Assembly: GCA_026873275.1 (NCBI GenBank) | Contig: JANTUC010000006.1 | Location: forward strand, 1,922,001-1,986,000 | From: Pseudopithomyces maydicus | Lineage: Eukaryota; Ascomycota; Dothideomycetes; Pleosporales; Didymosphaeriaceae | Direction of reading: 5' to 3' | DNA: 64,000 nt | Part shown: positions 45,601-58,034 of the stretch, one piece after another | Position numbering within the stretch: position 1 is the first letter of the stretch | Layout: every line of letters begins with the position of its first letter | Program-made: the position numbers and the translations under genes | The notes under the pieces: model-generated | Databases searched by the model: none | The model's input: only the letters and a program-made list of their open reading frames with translations | What the model was told of the DNA's origin: nothing

Positions 45601-47469
45601 CTACTTAGTTTAACTAGGTAGTATTATAATTAAAACCTATATAATATTCTAAAAAATATTTAAATTAATTATTTCTTATAGAGTTCCTCTTCTATATCTT
45701 AGTTATTTAGGACTCTATTATTCTTTATATTAATTAGAAATAATTTCCTTTTAATTCTAGTGCGCTTAGGTTTTATATAAATATATTATAGCCCTTCTAT
45801 CTACTTAATATATAATTTTTTTCTTTTAGTATTTAGTACTACCCCAGCCTACCTTATTTATAATATTTTTAAAATTATATTCTAGTATAGGCCCTAAATT
45901 ATATAAGCGTATAATTACTAGCGCTACTTATTAATATTATAATTAAAAATTATAATTTAGTTAATTTATAAATCCTACGCTATATTCCCTACGGCCTAGT
46001 ATAATTATTAATATAAAATTTAAAATATATATACTACTAACTATAAGGCTATATATAGGGTTACTACTATAAAATATTTATAATTTATATTAATTAGCGC
46101 CCCTAGGATTTTAGTATTTTTAAAAAATACCTTAATTACTAGAATAGAGTTATTTATTTTAACTAGTAGAGGAGTATTATACCTATAAATCTTTTAAACT
46201 ATTTATAAGGCACTCTTATTACTTATATTATTCTAAATCCTACTAAGACTATAGTATTTCCTATATTAGTAGGTGTTTTAGTAGATTAGGGGCCTAAAGA
46301 GGTGATTATATATATATTAATTAAATTTATATAGTTTTTAAATATATAACTTTTATAGCTATATTTGCCACACTAACTATTTTATATTTTATTTTTTTAA
46401 ATTAGTCTTAGAACTCTTTTATTATAATTAAAATTACTTATTATAGCTATAATAGCTACTAATATTATATATATATTATTATTTTTATCCTATTATACTA
46501 TAAAGAATACCCCTACTTAAACTAGTATATTCTAAATTTATTACTTAAAAATATTTATTTCTAAGTCTATTATAATTATGTAATAAACTATAATAGCTTT
46601 TTTAAAGTTATTATATAGCGCGCCCTAATTTATAGCTATTTTATAAATAAACTAGTAGATTTTCTATGAAAGGTATTAATAGTAAATAACTAGGTTTTAC
46701 TTAGAGTCTCTTATTTCTATTAGTAAGATCTTAAATTATATATAAAAGTTTAAAAAAAATTATATTTCTTCTATTTTAGAATTTCTAATTTTATTATCGC
46801 CCTTTATAAGGCGTACTAATTCTTATATATTAAAGCTAAGTATTTAAAGAACTTACTTAGGTTATATTTATCTATATATCTTTTATTAAAATAGTATAAG
46901 CTAATGTAATATTATATTATAGGTATAAGAGAGGTATATATATTATAATACTAGTTTATTAGGCCTTTAATAAATATTGTATTGCACCCTAGCTAGTACT
47001 TTATATAATATTATTAAATTATAAATATTACTTTATTCCTATTAAAGGGGCCCCTATTAATAATAGTTTATAGTTATATATTAGTACAGTATATTTATTA
47101 AAATCTCTTTTAATCTTTTAGCCCTAAAAAAATATAAGTGCGATTAAAATAGATATCTATATAAGTAATACTTCTATTAAGCTATTTATTTACTAACTTA
47201 GGGCTGCCCTAAATTTAGAGGTAATTATATATATATTATAATATAGCGCTTTATAATTATTATAAATTATTTAAACTGCCTTTATAAAAGTAATATAATT
47301 AAACTACTAAATCTTCTAGAGGTTTATAAAGTAAACCCCTATTTTATTTAATTATATAATAATACTTTATATTATATTAGGCAGAGAATTATTCTAACTA
47401 TTAAAATTAGCTATTTTTTAAATAATAAGTTAGGGTACTAAAGTTGGCTAAAAGACTAATAGTATTTTA

Positions 47470-47633
47470 TATAAAGGATTAGCCCTAGGGACTCGTAGAA
47501 GTATAAGTATTAAAAGATAAAAATATTACTAGTAAGGAGGAAAAAAGGTATTATAAAATATTCTCCTTTTATAAGTAAGAGTAGCCCCTATCTAGACCTA
47601 TCCTAAAGACTAGGCAAAGCCGAGTCCTTAATA
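47470..47633 (-). repeat. LTR of element E (right, 5' LTR)
   Basis: Partner of 32334-32494, less RIPped in places (GGCAAAGCCGAG). Followed by the target copy TACAA and then the resumption of the G LTR. Confidence 0.8.
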
Positions 47634-47638
47634 TACAA

Positions 47639-48141
47639 GGGTAGTAAGTCTTAGAGGTTAAGGTTAATTCTTAGGCAGGAGTAACTTACAGAGGGAGAAA
47701 GGTTATTAACTATATAAATAGGTTAATAGGGTAATTAGTATTAGTATTATATATAATACTAAATTAATAATAAGGCCTAAGTAAATCTAAATAATAAATT
47801 AATAAATAGGTTAAATATAAGTATCTAGTAAAATACTTAAGTTTTAATATATATAATTAGTTCTATAAGTCCTATTATCTTATAAGTCCTAAAATTCTAT
47901 AAGTCTTAAAATTTTATAAGTTTTAAAATTTTATATTTATAAATAATTATACCTTACTAGCTTTTATATCTTTATTTATTTTATAAATTTTAAAATTTTA
48001 TACAGGACTTTAGTCCGTGCATTATATATAATAGTTAAAATTAATATTAATTATATATTTTAAGTGACCTAAGATCTGGCAGCTAAAAATAGAAGTAATT
48101 ATAATAATAAGCTTCTACCCTACTTTATATAAATTATAATA
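47639..48141 (-). repeat. 3' LTR of element G, main part
   Basis: Reverse complement of the C-type LTR, including repeated ATAAGTCC units. The first 14 bp are displaced to 32320-32333 by E. Followed by a reversed purine tract (TTATCTCCCTCTTCTC). Confidence 0.87.
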
Positions 48142-51100
48142 TTATCTCCCTCTTCTCTATTTTTATATCCTTATAAGTGCACCGAAATCCTATTCTACCT
48201 AGTTCTATTATTATTAAGCCGATCGTCTCGAGAAGGACGCCATTTATATTATAGTAATTTTAAAGTAATCCTTAATAAATTATCTATTAAATCTGTAAAA
48301 TTCTAGGAATTCTCACACGTCTCCTATAGTTTTTAAAATTAATTATATTTATATAGTTTCAATCTTATCTAGGCTTATACTAAAATCTTTTATATTAATA
48401 ATATATTTTAGGAACTCTAGTTCTATAATATAGAATTTATATTTTTCTAGTTTAATTCTTGGATAGGCTTTTTATAAAGCTTTTAATATAATTTAATATA
48501 CTTTATATATTCTTATTTATTTTTTAAGTGTATAAAGATATTATCTAAGTAGGTAATTATAAAGATATTAAAATAGTTTCTACGCATATTATTAATTAAT
48601 TCCTAAAATATTACTAGTGTATTAGTTAGTTTAAATAATATAATTATATACTTAAATAAGTTATATTATAATCTAAATATTATCTTTTATTCTTTATCTT
48701 CTTTTATTCTAATAAGGTAGTATTTATTTTTTAAATTTATAGCTATAAATATCTTAGCTCTTAAAAGTCTATCTTATAATTTTAATATATTTAGTAATAG
48801 GTATCTATTCTTAATTATAATATTATTAAGTGCTGAATAATTAATATATAGTTATAATTCTTTATTTTTTTTAAGTATAAATATAAATAGACTTACTGCA
48901 GGTAACTTTAATTCTTATATATATTTTTTATTAAGGTTCTTTTTAATAAAATCCTTTTTTTATTAGAGTTCTTTTCCTAACTTACTATATAATAATTTAA
49001 AAAGTAATATTTTCCTTTCTTCTAGGTTAATTATATAATTTTAAAATTAATATTTAAATAAATTTATTTTTCTTCCTCTTCCTAAAATAAATAACTCTAT
49101 TCTTTATATTTATTAAAGATATTATAAGTTATATATTTCTCCTTTTTATACTTTTTAACTTAATAGTGCCTACTAGTATCTACTAAGAACAATTCTAGTT
49201 TATTAACTTTTTATTATAAGTTTAAATTATTAATTATACTCTTATCTGCTATTAGCGTTATATAATATATAAATTTTAATTATAATATATATTTATAATT
49301 TTTTATCAAAAGCTCTCTCTTTCCCTAATATATTTATAAATTATACTTTTATAGCTAGGGTATACCTAGGATTAAGTTATATTAATTTATATTTAAAATA
49401 TTTAAAATAATCCTCTCCTAGTGTTTATAAATCTTAAGTATTATTATAACCTTAAGTTATATATTTAATTATCCTAGTAATTAGTATCTATTTATAATAT
49501 AAATAGTTAAAGGGGTTTTTTTAAATTATTTTTTAAATTTAGCTCTTTAAATAATCTTCTTTAAAATAAAATTTTTTAAGCTTTTAAATCTAGTAAAGCT
49601 TTAATTTATATTCTTTTATTAAGTGTTACTAGTAGCTTAATAGGTAATACTTAATTAATTACTAGTATATTAAATTTTATTATAACTCTACTAAATTTAC
49701 TTATTAATTTAAAAAAGACTACTTACCTTTCTTACCTACTTACTTATATTTAAAGGGTTTACTTACCTCTATTATATTAAATTATTTATTTTTACTAAAT
49801 TTAAATATAGTTTTAATTTTTATATACTTTTAATAATTTTTATATAAGTATATCTGCTAATATTCTTATATATATATATTATTAATAATAAGTATTATTA
49901 TTATATTTTCTCCTTTAAGGTATTTTAGAAAGTATTATTAAGTTCGCTTATTTTAAAGATATATATTATAATTATTAATTAAAGAATTAAACTATTTCTA
50001 TTAGCAGTAAAATTATTTAAAGAAAAATTAATATTCTTTCTTAGCCCTATAATAGATAGTATACTAGTTATAGTTATATAATTTTTAGTTAATATATATA
50101 TATTTAGGATTTTAATAATTTAGTATATAATCTAGTTTATAGGTTTCTTTCTTATTTTTATAAATTTTTTATTTTAACTATTATTAGTACCTTTCTTATT
50201 CCTATTTAATATTAACTTTATTAATATACTTAAGTCACTAATTATCTAGGTATAGAACTAATCCTTTAAAAAGATTTATATTTTATAATTAAAATTCTTC
50301 TTCTTAAGGTTCTATTTATATGAGTTTATTAAGGTACTCTATAATATTAATTAATTTAATTTAAGGATATGACGTAGGTGCTTATATTTATATAAATTTA
50401 AAATTATTAATAGATTTTTTATATAGATCCTTATAAAGCTGTAAATTATTTAAGTCTAAGTATTTATTTAGGTTTATATTACTTATATTATCTATAATAA
50501 CCTATTTATCTTTATTATTTTAATTATTAGTAATAGTAATTATATTTAACTATTTAATAATTTTATTCTTAGATTTATAGTTCCTAGTAATATAATTTAA
50601 TTTATTATAATTAAAATAAGTACATTACTCTTTTTAATTAAATAGAATTTTTTTAAAACTTACTAAAGGCGCGCTTAAATCTATTTAATCTATTAATATT
50701 TTTAAAAATTTTATTATATATTTTAATTTTTTCTCCTCCTTCCTTATTATTATATTATTTAATTCTATTAGCTGGTAGCTATAGGGGTTATTTATAAATA
50801 TAGTAACTGGTTCGTCTGCTTAACTTACTATATATAAATTAAAATTTTTTATAATTTTTATATTTCTAGTATAATTTATACTATTCTATATTAATCCTAA
50901 TAATTTTATTATAAAGTTTTTATATTATATTAATGACGGCTCCGCTGTGTAAAAGTTCTTTATATATAGATTTTTTAAGACCTTACTTATATATTTTATA
51001 TAGGGAATTATTATTCTATTAAGTTTATATAATATAGTATTTAAACTTTATAGTGTATTCGGCTGCTAAGTATATTTATTAAAAGTATTAAATAGCTTTT

Positions 51101-51461
51101 TTAGTATAAGACTTTTTATTAGCTAAACTAAAAAGTTATTTAATTTAAATATAAAAGGTACTATAATTTTTAATAAGTTAGTTAATCTAGTCTCCTTCTT
51201 AATTTTTTATTAAAAGATATACTTTAATATATAATTAAATCTAGTCGGCTAATTCACCTCTTATATATATAATAATAAAAATAACTTTATCCTTATCTTC
51301 TAAATTCTTATTAATATAGTAGAAGTATAAATTAAGTTAGAGTAGTTATATCTTAAGTTTATATTAATTATTATTATATAAGTCTAGTTTAGTAGCTTTA
51401 CTATTAGGATTATTAAATAAAGTAAGATTATTAAAATTACTTATATTAAGGGTATTTAAGA

Positions 51462-51978
51462 TATTAAGACTATAAAAGTAATTAATTTTAAAAGTTAAGG
51501 TTAGTTCTTAGGCAAGAGTAACTTATAGAGAGAGAAGGATTATTAATTATATAAATAGATTAATAAGATAGTTAGTATTAGTATTATATATAATATTAAA
51601 TTAATAATAAGGCCTAAGTAAATCTAAATAATAAATTAATAAATAGATTAAATATAAGTATTTAGTAAAATACTTAAGTCTTTATATATATAATTAGTCC
51701 TATAAGTCTTATTATTCTATAAGTTCTAAAATCCTATAAGTCCTAAAATTCTATAAGTCTTAAAATTCTATATTTATAAGTAGTTATACCTTACTAGCTT
51801 TTATATCTTTATTTATTTTATAAATTTTAAAATTCTATACGGGACTTTAGTCTATACGTTATATATAATAGTTAGAACTAGTATTAGTTATATATTTTAA
51901 GTAACTTAGGATTTGGCGGCTAAGAATAGAAGTAATTATAATAATAAGCTCCTGCCCCACTTTACGCGAATTATAATA
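51462..51978 (-). repeat. 5' LTR of element G (517 bp)
   Basis: Reverse complement of the C-type LTR, with four ATAAGTCY-type repeats near 51700-51770 and the CpG-retaining end CTCCTGCCCCACTTTACGCG. Followed by target copy TTTAA. Confidence 0.88.
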
Positions 51979-51983
51979 TTTAA

Positions 51984-53183
51984 ATTGTATTTTATAAATA
52001 TATCTAATAGAATAGGAATTTTAAATATATCTTATATCTATAATAAAAGTAGTTAAATAAAATACTTAATCAAAATTTTATATAGATAAACATTTTTTTA
52101 ATAAAAAATTTACTTTTTATAACTCTTTAGTAATAAGGAAGTATACTCTAAATACTATATAATTAATAATTGGCTCTTATAAGTAGATAAACTTTAATTA
52201 TTAAATAGAAAATCCCTACTATTCTTTTTAGAAGCATTATAATATATAAAGACTATTAAGTATTTATATCTAGTTAGCTTATATTTTGTTACTACTTTAT
52301 TAAAATAATAAATAAAATAATAAATATAAAGACAGAATACCTTTTATTTGAAATTCTATACTAAAAGATTTTTAGAATTGAATTATGTATTTAAGCTTAT
52401 AATTTTAATAATATATATTATTTATTTTAGAAAATACTATTTCCCCGTAACATAATATCTAATAGAAACTATTTACTATTAAGAATTTAGCTTTATCTAG
52501 TTTTAAATCAAAACTTAGAATAGGTCTACTTTAATCCCCTTTCTTTTTAATAATAGTATTTATACTTATTAATACATTCTCTCTTAAGTATCCAGGACTA
52601 ATCTTTAGTATTTATATTCTAGTATTAGAAAAGACTGTTTACTGTTCTAAATAATATACGCTGTACACTAATATACAAAATATAAAGTCTACCTAATTAT
52701 ACCTTTAGTTACTTACTTTATATTAGCTCCTCTTCTTTTTCTCAATACTAATAGCTTATTATTATTATTATCGCTTTTATTTACTCCTTTATTACTTTTC
52801 ACACTATCTTCTTCTATAAGATTATCATTACTTTTACTCTTTAATATATATTTATCCTTTAGGTTTAATCCCCTTTATTCTCTCTATTCACTTCTCTAAT
52901 ATATACTCTAGATTCAGTATACCCTAGTGCTAGATTATTTATAATTAGAATATCCTTTATAATCTTAATCTAGTCCCTCCTTAGTTTAAAGCATACTATT
53001 CTTACTTTTATATTTCCTCCTGCACCCCTTTCATTCAATATATAATTTAATAACTTAATAAGGGTATTTAATTTCGTGTCTTTCGTATTAGTAGTGGCGT
53101 AAGACCGTTTACCCGACGTAAAAAGGTTAGAGATAAATTCGTGGGCTATATAGGCGGTATTATTATTCCTATATAATATAGAG
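51984..53183. other. AT-rich flank of TE nest, degraded coding traces
   Basis: Less uniformly TpA-rich than the elements. On the minus strand around 52870-53030 a frame of about 50 codons is broken by a single stop (VRIVCFKLRRD then ESRVYIREVNREN). It may be a decayed gene; I recognise no family. No repeat structure found. Confidence 0.35.
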
Positions 53184-53832
53184 ATGGCAATGTATTTTAT
53201 TAGATTAGCTATTATTATTTTAACATTAAGCTTTACAAGGTAGACAAGCGGGTGAAATTGAATATACCTAGGGATTAGGTAAGTATGGGCGCGGTTTTTG
53301 GTGCAGCGAAGTTACGAGGGGAAGGTACGAGCGGATATATAATGAATGGGCTTATATAAAGATATTGGGTATGGAAATGGCAGCTATAATCATGACATCT
53401 ATAAGAAGAGAGAGGATAATTATTTGTTAGTTAAAGCGAAGAAGTTTATTGTATTTTTCGAGGCTACTGCTGATGAGATTGATCTTAATGACTTTAAGGA
53501 AATACCAATTCAGCAAACCATCTCTTATGAGGTAAATTACCTTTTCGATGCGATCCTAGATGTTGCTTACATGTATATATCTGCGAACTGTCAGAACATT
53601 TCTGGGTTCTCGGTAATTGTAGCGTCGTAATAAATTTCAGAAAATTTCAGGAGATGATGACAATAGAGTAAGGTACGCACGTGTGATTGATCTGACATCG
53701 GGCAGGTATCTAGATGTTGAAAACGGAGATGTTAATTGCAGTTACTATAACCGCCGTCCAGATCATGATCTGTCGCGAAAATCTTCGATCAGGAATGATG
53801 ATACGAATGCAATTAATGATGATTTGCAGTAG
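53184..53832 (+). CDS. possible small secreted protein, frame-disrupted; hypothetical
   Basis: The solid part is an open frame 53346-53627 (94 codons, stop at 53628) rich in Tyr, Ile and Asp; no family recognised. Two observations suggest a larger gene. First, ATG at 53184 encodes a signal-peptide-like run (MAMYFIRLAIIILTLSFT) ending at a possible donor (GTAGAC, 53240); joining to an acceptor at 53383 keeps the frame and gives a secreted start. Second, right after the stop another frame is open from about 53623 to 53832 (RVIDLTSGRYLDVENGD and on), as if one gene had a frameshift near 53620-53640. It could be a decayed effector-like gene beside the TE nest. The gene model is tentative. Confidence 0.35.
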
Positions 53833-53999
53833 CAACTGCACCTGTATACACCACCATGCCACTAGAACAATATATTAAGATCTTGAATAGAGTGGAAGAT
53901 AGTTCGCACCTTGTTCTTACAAATTGTCATGTAAAACACAAAACCTATGTTGGTCAACAGTTTATTCTGCTAATATACAAGGCAAGGACAGAGTAAGCC

Positions 54000-54291
54000 T
54001 ACTAGGTCTGATGAACTTCAAGACATGTAGATAGCACTCAAGCCCCATGATAAAGCACACTCCTAACTCGATCCAAATCATTCATATGAAGACACTCCGC
54101 AAAGGCGATCGACAACTCTTCGATTGCTTGAACCCTTCGTAAATTGCCAGAATGACATTGATAAGTGTGGCAGCCCATACGAGGGATGTTATGATAACAT
54201 CAGTCTCCGTAATCAACTCCTGCTGGAAATCCGTTCCAATAAAGGGGCCCCATGGTTCAAAATACACATCAGGTCTCCATTCACTGCTCAT
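54000..54291 (-). pseudogene. decayed fungal integral membrane protein gene (N-terminal part)
   Basis: From ATG at 54291 the frame reads MSSEWRPDVYFEPWGPFIG, a TM segment (VIITSLVWAATLINVILAIY) and RSPLRSVFI, then TGA, then in the same frame MIWIELGVCFIMGLECYL and FIRPS before it fails. Fungal membrane proteins that I recall as similar have Trp at the stop (SVYIWMIWLE), so TGG to TGA is likely. The second TM segment and anything beyond are lost by stops. The family assignment is from memory of pattern only. Confidence 0.4.
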
Positions 54292-54408
54292 TATTCCAAA
54301 GACGTGGCTTCTACCGAGAAATAAGAGCGGGGAAGGTTGCAACAAGGAAAGTGCGTGGCTGCAAAAGGGTGCACAGAGAGAAGGGTCGCAGTCTAAAACT
54401 GTGCACAC

Positions 54409-56368
54409 GTCTTCCTAAAATCTCTTATCCACCCATATGAACTCCATAAAAGGAGTCGGCATAACGGCGGGAGTGTCTCGTATAGCACAGCTGAGACAAC
54501 AACTCGAGCGCTGCGCTAGAAATGTATCCAATTTTTCTCTTGCTGTTGAGCTGGTTAGCGGTTTGCGGGATGGCAATTCCGCAACACAGGCGTGTTTGGC
54601 CTCTAGACCAATCTCGCTAAGGAGGGGTTCTTTCAAGGAACATGCCAAACAAAACGCGTATCCGCCATATATGCGCATACCGCTAATGGGGCGCGCCCTA
54701 CATTCCCATCTCGTGTTTGCATTGGATCGACTTCACGGCACATTTGTTGTTGATAGCGCTGCGACGCGTTCCCGCTAGCTGGGGTAATTAGCGAGAGAGG
54801 CACCGAGATCTTACCTCAAATGTATCCATCATTGAAGATCCGGGGTAATGAATCAGGTCGTAGGCTTGAGAGGCTCCGAGATTATCATCCGTGTACGATG
54901 AGGTTGCAGTATTTACAATGCCAATTTCGGAAATTCGACCACTGCACACAACTGTTGTGCAAGTCCTTACGACGATACTTGGAAGACTGGCGCAACTGGC
55001 GCTTCTTTGATTGCTACAAGGGCGAGATGGAATCAGCCAGGGAACGCGGCATGGCTAGAAAAATGTGTCTGTGAATCGTAAACACGCGCCAATGATGGCT
55101 TGCATGGAGCAGGCGTCCAGGAGGCGTTTTACAGGGAACTGTAGATAAGGTATAAGTTGTTCAGCAGGCGTGACAGATCTGATAGAAATCTAGCATGTGA
55201 AGTCAGCCCGCGTATCAGGGTCGCTCGTCTGCATCTCCATATTACAATACATATGAAATGTATATATATCCAAACCTAGGGATAGTTCCTGATTTACCAA
55301 GTAGTTGTTGTTAAAATTCTTAAGGAACGATAGCGTTAGATCATCGTCGAATCGGTGAAAATATGAAAGCGCTCACGCCTGATGTTAGTAGCCATTTGAA
55401 GCCAAATGAACTTTCCCGGTAGCTCCTCACAGCTTTGGTTTGCAACGGAGCGATAGGTGCACACATCCTTTCACCTGGCGCAAGTGCATCGGATTGAAAC
55501 TGCGAGGGGATTTTCGTGAAATCATTGATCAAAGGAGTAGTTCGTTTTCTACTGGCGTGTTATGGCTGCGTAGGAGTCTCCTAGTGTTGCTCTCAGTGCC
55601 ATCGGTCACACTTGGAAGGTTTCAACCCCTGGGCACCCATTGATCCGAGGGAAACTACCCACTGTCTGGAAAGGTCTCGACAGTCGCTTCTCGCCAATCA
55701 GAACAAATTCAACGTGAATCTTCTTGCTTCTACAGAGGCCTCCATGACTTTCATGTACAAATGTCATAGATTCGGTTCATAACCAACCCCAGAAGACGTG
55801 TGCGCGAAAGATCGAAAGAGAGGCATTTACGCTGGCTTTATCGTCTAGCGACATTCTATTTTCGATCCAAGCCTGGGGGAAGAACACAAGATTTAGGAGA
55901 ATATATGATAGGTTGATAGATATATTGTCTTTCAGGCGCGTACCTGTGGTAGAAAGACATGATCTATGTCCGAAAGACGAGTAGGGAAGGTGGGAGCGTT
56001 AGAATGTATTCCATTCCTCACACCTTACATGCAGAACAGGACTATTGCTTGACTCTCTGATATATCTATCGGCAGAATTTGGTTATCGGGTTATATAAGA
56101 CTTAGGTAAACGCCTCTGCCTAGTTAGTACTCCCAGACGGTACATCCTCATCCGTGGACGGGTCTATCTCAACCGAAAATGTCTTACTATTATCCTAGAG
56201 ATGGATTAGCATGGTTTTCCATCTGCTCAGCTGAGTAGATGCATATAAGGGTAGTTAGCGCCCTACTGATAAGATCTTACTATATTAATAAGCCCGCATT
56301 CGGTATCTTGGGTTACATGAGTATTTCAATCCAGCCGTATGCTATGATATAGAATCCCCCCCAAACAT

Positions 56369-56401
<33 letters not shown>

Positions 56402-57050
56402 CAGAGAGAGAGAGTCTTCAGTCTTTAGTTATTATTATGTAAGAATCTAACTAGATTATGCTAATATTAGTAAATAGCAACCTAGATATAATAAAAAATA
56501 AATAGAGTTAGTTTAAATGAACTTTAACAAATAAGTTCTATAGTATATCACTGGTAGATTAGGCAAAAGGGATATACGATTTAGGTAACCTGCGAGAATA
56601 TATGTTTCCCGTATCTGGGAGCAATTACAACCCTCCACCTGTTAACTCAGGCATGGTCTGAATCCAGATCTGTTTCATGATTAAGGACTATAAATATCGA
56701 TAGTTTGAGCAAACCCAACTCTACGCGATTATGCAGACCAGCAATTATGCTAATTTTTGAAAGTGAGATGAGAGTCATTGTGGGCGTAAAAGGGTTATAG
56801 CTTGAAGAAGGAGTAATTATAGAACCTTATTAGAATGAAGCCACCCAACAAGGAGTAGAATTTGGACACTGTCATAGAAGAAAACGATAATTGTTTGATG
56901 GGTGTTGAGCCATTTCGCCCTTGACCGTGCCATCGGGACAGTGTATTGGACGTATTGATCTATACACAATTGCCATTGTGCCGTATTTCGATCTAGAGAG
57001 CCTCATAGCTGTCAGGATCAATCGTCACAGTCACTGCTGTTATCAACACC
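54409..57050. other. long intergenic region without supported gene
   Basis: Normal to slightly AT-rich DNA with only short unsupported frames (for example 54437-54778 and 54820-55074 on plus). No domain, RNA gene or element recognised. A dinucleotide tract lies at 56368-56414. Confidence 0.45.
56368..56414. repeat. (CA)n(GA)n microsatellite
   Basis: About seven CA units followed by about fifteen GA units with one interruption. Simple repeat in intergenic DNA. Confidence 0.9.
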
Positions 57051-58034
57051 CTAAGCATTGAACCCAAAAGGATTGGGTTTTAGCTCGTATTTTCCTGGCT
57101 TCAACGCTCGCCTTCTTGCCCATTGGTCTAGTGCATCCCAATTAACACATGCAGTTTGCCCTTCAGAGACCATCCTGAATCCATCTGGTAGAGTATGCGT
57201 CTCGTCCCACTGAGGTATGTACACAGCTGTATTTGGGTGGCACATGATATCGTCCCGGAGCCGCTCGATGCAATGATCTAGCCATTCAGATAAGTCAAAA
57301 TCCTCGTTTTAGTCATGATCGACTTACCGGAGTGTTGCTTTGTCCATATTCCGTGATTTGGGTCGTAGTCTGGGATCTTATCTCTATAATAGTCTATGTG
57401 AATGATTTTGCGCAGCCTTTCTAGGCAGTGAAGGCTGTGCCAAACCGACATGGTACCCAGATAGTCACCGTCCGTGAGCTCCACGCGCTCGGTAAGGTTT
57501 TCGCCTTGTGCTTTCATCTCCTCTTTGGAGATGCGTATGATCTGTCCTGTTGAACCTTAGCCAGGAAGATTCTCTGAACCCCCGATCTGAGTACACGAAC
57601 CTACAAGCAATTCACTCCATAACGCATCCAAGTCAGGCCCAGGCTTTTTTTGGTATCGAGACCAGTCCCCGTCCTGCCAAATCTTCCGAGGGGTATACTG
57701 GATGACATGATTTGCGGGAGCTAGGTAGTAATCAGCTGAGGCTGTATAGACAAAAGATTGTGCACGCACGAATTAAATATGACTTACAGTAAGGTATGGC
57801 CCCTGGAAAAGAGAAGTGTGTTTTATAATTCTGTACTGCTAGGCGTGTGTTTGTTTCTATGAAACATATGTACGCCAAAGCAACAAGAACAATTGTCTTG
57901 AATAGGTGTCTAGTTCGATTACTTGTGGAGTTTGCAGCACACCTTCGGCACTCTTCCATTGGTAATAATGACTCATTTTTAAAGTCTTCTACGTGCCCGG
58001 GCTCGCGGCTCTTGGTCAACTCATAGGATCCCAT
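57051..58034 (-). CDS. UstYa/DUF3328-family protein (oxidase-type, secondary metabolism)
   Basis: Four exons on the minus strand: 58034-57788, 57741-57601, 57546-57328 and 57277-57051. All three introns (46, 54, 50 bp) are GT-AG and keep frame, giving 277 residues. A short cytosolic N-terminus is followed by one TM helix (about 47-60, TIVLVALAYICFI). The two family hallmarks are present: HSLHC (166-170) followed by LERLRKI, and HSDHC (201-205) followed by IERLRDD; the second is created across intron 3. UstYa proteins modify (oxidise, cyclise, halogenate) peptide and other fungal metabolites. It is divergent from the amidoligase gene across 773 bp. Substrate unknown. Confidence 0.88.

Larger units (their letters stand above)
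32334..47633 (-). mobile_element. gypsy element E, RIPped, inserted in the 3' LTR of G, hosting F
   Basis: Short LTRs of about 161-164 bp (32334-32494 and 47470-47633, both starting TATAAAGGAYTAGCCC). Target copies are CACAA (32329-32333) and TACAA (47634-47638), the latter one C-to-T change. Excluding F, E is about 8.0 kb. The minus strand reads a degraded AYLNNILVY (reverse transcriptase YLDD box) near 44890-44960, so gag lies to the right and the 3' region to the left. An unusually long 3' region (32495-35422, 2.9 kb) has no recognised pol domain. Confidence 0.82.
32320..51978 (-). mobile_element. Ty3/gypsy copy G (C subfamily), RIPped, internally deleted, host of E and F
   Basis: Reverse orientation. 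The 3' LTR is split by E (32320-32333 plus 47639-48141 = 517 bp); the 5' LTR is 51462-51978 (517 bp). Target copies TTTAA lie at 32315-32319 and 51979-51983. Without E the element is about 4.35 kb, some 2.4 kb shorter than C: near 48250 the tail jumps directly into the RT region, so RNase H, integrase and chromodomain are missing. Gag and the first part of pol follow rightward in RIPped form. LTR and tail match copy C best. Confidence 0.9.

Noticed and set aside
54437..55643. several 60-110 codon frames on both strands
   Set aside because: Mutually overlapping, no recognisable motif, introns or start context; left as intergenic.
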